Assembly (NCBI GenBank): GCA_007125915.1
Contig: SLCH01000016.1
Coordinates: 1-63,784, forward strand
Direction of reading: 5' to 3'
Length of the DNA: 63,784 nucleotides
Source: Syntrophobacteraceae bacterium
GTDB taxonomy: Bacteria; Desulfobacterota; Syntrophobacteria; Syntrophobacterales; Syntrophobacteraceae
Below are positions 60,471 to 63,784 of this stretch, piece by piece. How positions within the stretch are numbered: the stretch's first letter is position 1; each line of letters opens with the position of its first letter. The position numbers and the translations under genes are program-made. Under the pieces are notes generated by a model. That model made no database searches and was not told the DNA's origin. It was given only the letters and a program-made list of their open reading frames with translations.

Positions 60471-60938
60471 ATGATACGAAAAGCCACCATCGGTGATGTT
60501 CCCGCCATTCAGAAGCTGCTGGACGTCTTCGCCAAGGATGAAAAATTGCTGAGCCGATCGCTCAGTGAACTTTACACCCATGTGCGAGACATTTTTGTGG
60601 CGGTCGACAATGACACGGGGACCCTCGTGGGCTGCTGCAGTCTGCACATTATGTGGGACAATCTGGCAGAAATAAGGTCCCTCGCTGTCCTTTCGTCACA
60701 TCAGAAGAAAGGTCTGGGAGGAAAACTGGTTTCCGCCTGCATTGAAGAAGCCAAGTGCATTGGAATTTCTCGCATTTTCACGCTCACCTATGAGAAGGAA
60801 TTTTTTAGGCACATGGGATTTCACGTGGTGGACAAAAGCATTTTTCCTCAGAAGATATGGGCGGACTGCCTGCACTGCCCCAAATTTCCCCTGTGCGACG
60901 AGATCGCACTTGTCCTGGATTTGCCAATCAAAAAATGA
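60471..60938 (+). CDS. GNAT family N-acetyltransferase (ArgA-like N-acetylglutamate synthase type)
   Basis: MIRKATIGDVPAIQKLLDVFAKDEKLLSRSLSELYTHVRDIFVA...AEIRSLAVLSSHQKKGLGGKLVSACIEEAK. Confidence 0.85.
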   Translation: MIRKATIGDVPAIQKLLDVFAKDEKLLSRSLSELYTHVRDIFVAVDNDTGTLVGCCSLHIMWDNLAEIRSLAVLSSHQKKGLGGKLVSACIEEAKCIGISRIFTLTYEKEFFRHMGFHVVDKSIFPQKIWADCLHCPKFPLCDEIALVLDLPIKK

Positions 60939-61072
60939 ACCCACATGGAGAGATGTCAAAGCTGAAGATTCAATTGTTTTCGCTGGTGAAGAGAAAGTGC
61001 TTTTCCCGGGAGAGGGGAGGACTCAGAGTGCAAAGGTTGACTGAGACGGGAACGTCTTGTTTTTGCAAGTGG

Positions 61073-61102
61073 TTTGCAAATCCCGGCGCACTGGGTTATA
61101 AA
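61073..61102 (+). promoter_or_regulatory. Possible promoter upstream of secA
   Basis: TTTGCA (61073-61078), 18-nt spacer, TATAAA (61097-61102). Confidence 0.4.
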
Positions 61103-61207
61103 TGCACAAAAATTGCTAATCTATTGGGGCACGGTGTACGTGCCTTTGTTCATTGAACAATTGGTTTTTGATCATCATGATATTCTTGGAAGGATTTTTG
61201 ATAAGCC

Positions 61208-63730
61208 ATGATCAGTGCTTTGCTTCAGAAAATATTTGGAAGCCAAAATGAACGCAACCTCAAACGGATAGCACCCCTGGTGGATGCCATCAACAGCTTT
61301 GAGCCCCAGTTTCGCAAACTGAGCGATCAGAATCTTGTTGGAAAAACGGCTGAATTCCGCCAGCGACTGGAAAAGGGTGAACCCCTGGAAGATCTTCTCC
61401 CCGAGAGTTTTGCGGTGGTCCGGGAGGCAGCCGTGCGCACACTGGGGATGAGACCTTTTGACGCTCAGATGATCGGCGGAGTGGTTCTGCATCAGGGCAA
61501 AATCGCCGAAATGAAAACGGGTGAAGGCAAGACTCTCGTGGCAACCATGCCTGTTTATCTCAACGCTTTGACAGGGCGTGGTGTGCATCTTGTGACCGTT
61601 AACGACTACCTGGCCCGGCGCGACAGTGAGTGGATGGGCAGGCTTTACTCTTTTTTGGGACTTCAAGTGGGCTGCGTCGTGCATGGCATGGACGACCGGC
61701 AAAGACAGGAGGCCTACCGGGCAGACGTCACCTACGGAACCAACAACGAGTTCGGTTTCGATTATCTGAGGGATAACATGAAGTTCCGCCTGGAAGACTT
61801 GGTGCAGCGCGATCTTCATTACGCCATTGTGGACGAAGTGGACAGCATTCTCATCGATGAGGCAAGAACTCCCCTCATCATCTCCGGTCCCGCGGAAAAA
61901 TCCACGGAACTCTACAACAAAATCAATCGCATCATACCTCACCTGAAAGAGGAGGCCCATTACACCAAGGAAGAAAAGAGCCGCACCGTATCCCTCAATG
62001 AAGATGGTGTCATGAAGGTGGAAAGCCTGCTGGGCGTGGAAAACCTCTATGATCCAAGAAACATCGATACCCTGCATCATGTGCACCAGGCTTTGCGGGC
62101 TCATGTGCTTTTCAAGAAAGATGCGGACTACATAGTGAAAAGTGGGCAGGTGATCATTGTTGACGAGTTCACGGGCCGGTTGATGCCGGGGAGGCGGTAC
62201 AGCGAGGGTTTGCACCAGGCACTGGAGGCCAAGGAAGGTGTCAAAGTGGAAAACGAAAACCAGACACTCGCTTCCATCACTTTTCAGAACTACTTCCGCA
62301 TGTACGACAAGTTGGCCGGCATGACCGGAACGGCCGACACAGAAGCACCCGAGTTTCACAAAATTTACAAACTGGAAGTGGTGGTCATTCCCACGCACCG
62401 CAAAATGGTTCGCATTGATCATCCCGATTGCATCTACCGAACAGAAAAGGAAAAATTCAGGGCGGTGGTGAACGAAATCAGGGAACTCAATGAGGAGGGG
62501 CGCCCCGTGCTCGTGGGCACCGTGAATATCGACAAATCCGAGAAACTCAGTGAAATGCTCAGACGGCAGGGTGTCCCCCATCAGGTGCTCAACGCCAAGC
62601 ACCACGAAAAAGAAGCCGAGATCGTCGCCCAGGCGGGACAGATGGGCCAGGTCACCATCTCCACCAACATGGCGGGTCGCGGAACGGATATTGTGCTCGG
62701 AAAGGGCGTTGCCCAACTGGGCGGACTCCACATCATCGGCACGGAGAGACACGAGGCAAGGCGCATTGACAACCAGCTGCGAGGGCGAGCCGGCCGCCAG
62801 GGAGATCCGGGCTCCTCGAGATTTTATCTGTCTCTGGAAGATGACTTGATGCGCATTTTTGCCGCTGATCGGCTGTCAGGCCTCATGCAGCGCGTGGGCA
62901 TGGAAGAGGATGAGCCCATTGAACATCGCTTGATTTCCAAAGCCATCGAAAATGCTCAGAGCCGTGTTGAAGCCCAGAACTTCAGTATCCGCGAGCAATT
63001 GATCAAGTATGACGACGTCATGAACACTCAGAGAGAAGTCATCTATCAACAGAGGCGTGAAACTCTCTCCGGTGAGAATCTCAAGTCGGTGGCCATGGAC
63101 ATGGTGGAAGACGTTCTCGACGAGATCATTGCCGAAAGCGTCCAGGATAAAACCTTTGCCGAAGACTGGGACATCGAAAAGCTCAACAAGGATCTTCTGC
63201 AGTTTTTTGGGATGGACATGAATTACACCGTTGAGTCTCTCGACGAATACAATCCCGAAACATTAAGGGAAGAGCTCAGTTCGCGCATCAGGGAGCGCTA
63301 CGAAAGGCGGGAACAGGAGTTTGGCGAGTCCGTCATGCGCGATCTGGAAAATTATGTCCTTCTGCAAAATGTGGACAGTTTTTGGAAAGATCACCTTTTG
63401 AACATGGATCACCTCAAAGAGGGCATTGGACTCAGGGGTTATGGTCAACAGGATCCCCTCGTTGCCTACAAGCGTGAAGGGCATGCCCTTTTCGATGACA
63501 TGATCGCGCGCATCAAGGATGAAACCGTGCGCATGCTTTTTCATGTCCAGATTCAGCGCCAGGAAGAGGTCCAGCAGCTGCGCAGGGAACAGGAAGAGCA
63601 ACCCATGCATTACGGGTCTCCAGATGGCGCTCCCAAACCACAGGTTGTGAAAAAAGATCGGAAGGTTGGCAGAAATGATCCCTGTCCCTGCGGAAGTGGC
63701 AAAAAGCACAAAAAGTGTTGTGGTCAGTGA
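61208..63730 (+). CDS. secA: Preprotein translocase ATPase SecA
   Basis: [51 protein letters not shown]-terminal SEC-C metal-binding [21 protein letters not shown]. Confidence 0.98.
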   Translation: MISALLQKIFGSQNERNLKRIAPLVDAINSFEPQFRKLSDQNLVGKTAEFRQRLEKGEPLEDLLPESFAVVREAAVRTLGMRPFDAQMIGGVVLHQGKIAEMKTGEGKTLVATMPVYLNALTGRGVHLVTVNDYLARRDSEWMGRLYSFLGLQVGCVVHGMDDRQRQEAYRADVTYGTNNEFGFDYLRDNMKFRLEDLVQRDLHYAIVDEVDSILIDEARTPLIISGPAEKSTELYNKINRIIPHLKEEAHYTKEEKSRTVSLNEDGVMKVESLLGVENLYDPRNIDTLHHVHQALRAHVLFKKDADYIVKSGQVIIVDEFTGRLMPGRRYSEGLHQALEAKEGVKVENENQTLASITFQNYFRMYDKLAGMTGTADTEAPEFHKIYKLEVVVIPTHRKMVRIDHPDCIYRTEKEKFRAVVNEIRELNEEGRPVLVGTVNIDKSEKLSEMLRRQGVPHQVLNAKHHEKEAEIVAQAGQMGQVTISTNMAGRGTDIVLGKGVAQLGGLHIIGTERHEARRIDNQLRGRAGRQGDPGSSRFYLSLEDDLMRIFAADRLSGLMQRVGMEEDEPIEHRLISKAIENAQSRVEAQNFSIREQLIKYDDVMNTQREVIYQQRRETLSGENLKSVAMDMVEDVLDEIIAESVQDKTFAEDWDIEKLNKDLLQFFGMDMNYTVESLDEYNPETLREELSSRIRERYERREQEFGESVMRDLENYVLLQNVDSFWKDHLLNMDHLKEGIGLRGYGQQDPLVAYKREGHALFDDMIARIKDETVRMLFHVQIQRQEEVQQLRREQEEQPMHYGSPDGAPKPQVVKKDRKVGRNDPCPCGSGKKHKKCCGQ

Positions 63731-63784
63731 GGATGCTTTCACCGTTCCAGGATTCAAAGTCTCGGCCGCAGCCTCCCAGATGAG

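Noticed and set aside
61175-62752. 525-aa minus-strand ORF
   Set aside because: Entirely antisense to secA; composition typical of a shadow ORF in a GC-biased codon frame, no recognisable motifs.
1-63784. CRISPR arrays, transposases, rRNA operons, classic defence systems
   Set aside because: No regularly spaced repeats, Cas/transposase motifs or rRNA sequence were recognised anywhere in the window.

Overview
Window of about 64 kb with mostly dense housekeeping gene content, looking like a deltaproteobacterial (Syntrophobacter-like) chromosome; that taxon is an inference from gene order only. The left edge (1-7.4 kb) is the end of a contractile-injection/phage-tail-like cluster: a truncated baseplate-J-like protein, a tail protein I-like protein with a long C-terminal extension, and a 1508-aa mosaic protein (DUF6519-like N-terminus, beta-propeller-like middle, Cys-rich/hydrophobic segment, coiled coil, helix-hairpin-helix-like end). 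The rest comprises: yajC-secD-secF; a minus-strand block (rimP-nusA-ylxR-infB-DUF503-rbfA-nrnA-truB-rpsO-pnp-M16 peptidase-MBL hydrolase); tRNA-Gly(CCC); dnaE-holC; an acyl-CoA carboxylase subunit; an M20 amidohydrolase; selB; aminotransferase-hom-apgM-like-thioesterase; hisA; yqeY-dnaG-rpoD; a tRNA with CAU anticodon; nif3-like, zinc-ribbon protein and prs; NCS2 permease; NUDIX; MltB-like; an Mla-type lipid transport operon; KamA-like radical SAM; aminotransferase; YjbQ; GNAT; secA. No CRISPR array, transposase or rRNA was seen. The most interesting items are the mosaic injection-system protein, a structured 6S-like intergenic segment upstream of hisA, and the hom-adjacent ApgM family protein as a candidate non-orthologous homoserine kinase. 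All calls come from reading the sequence; no database search was run.
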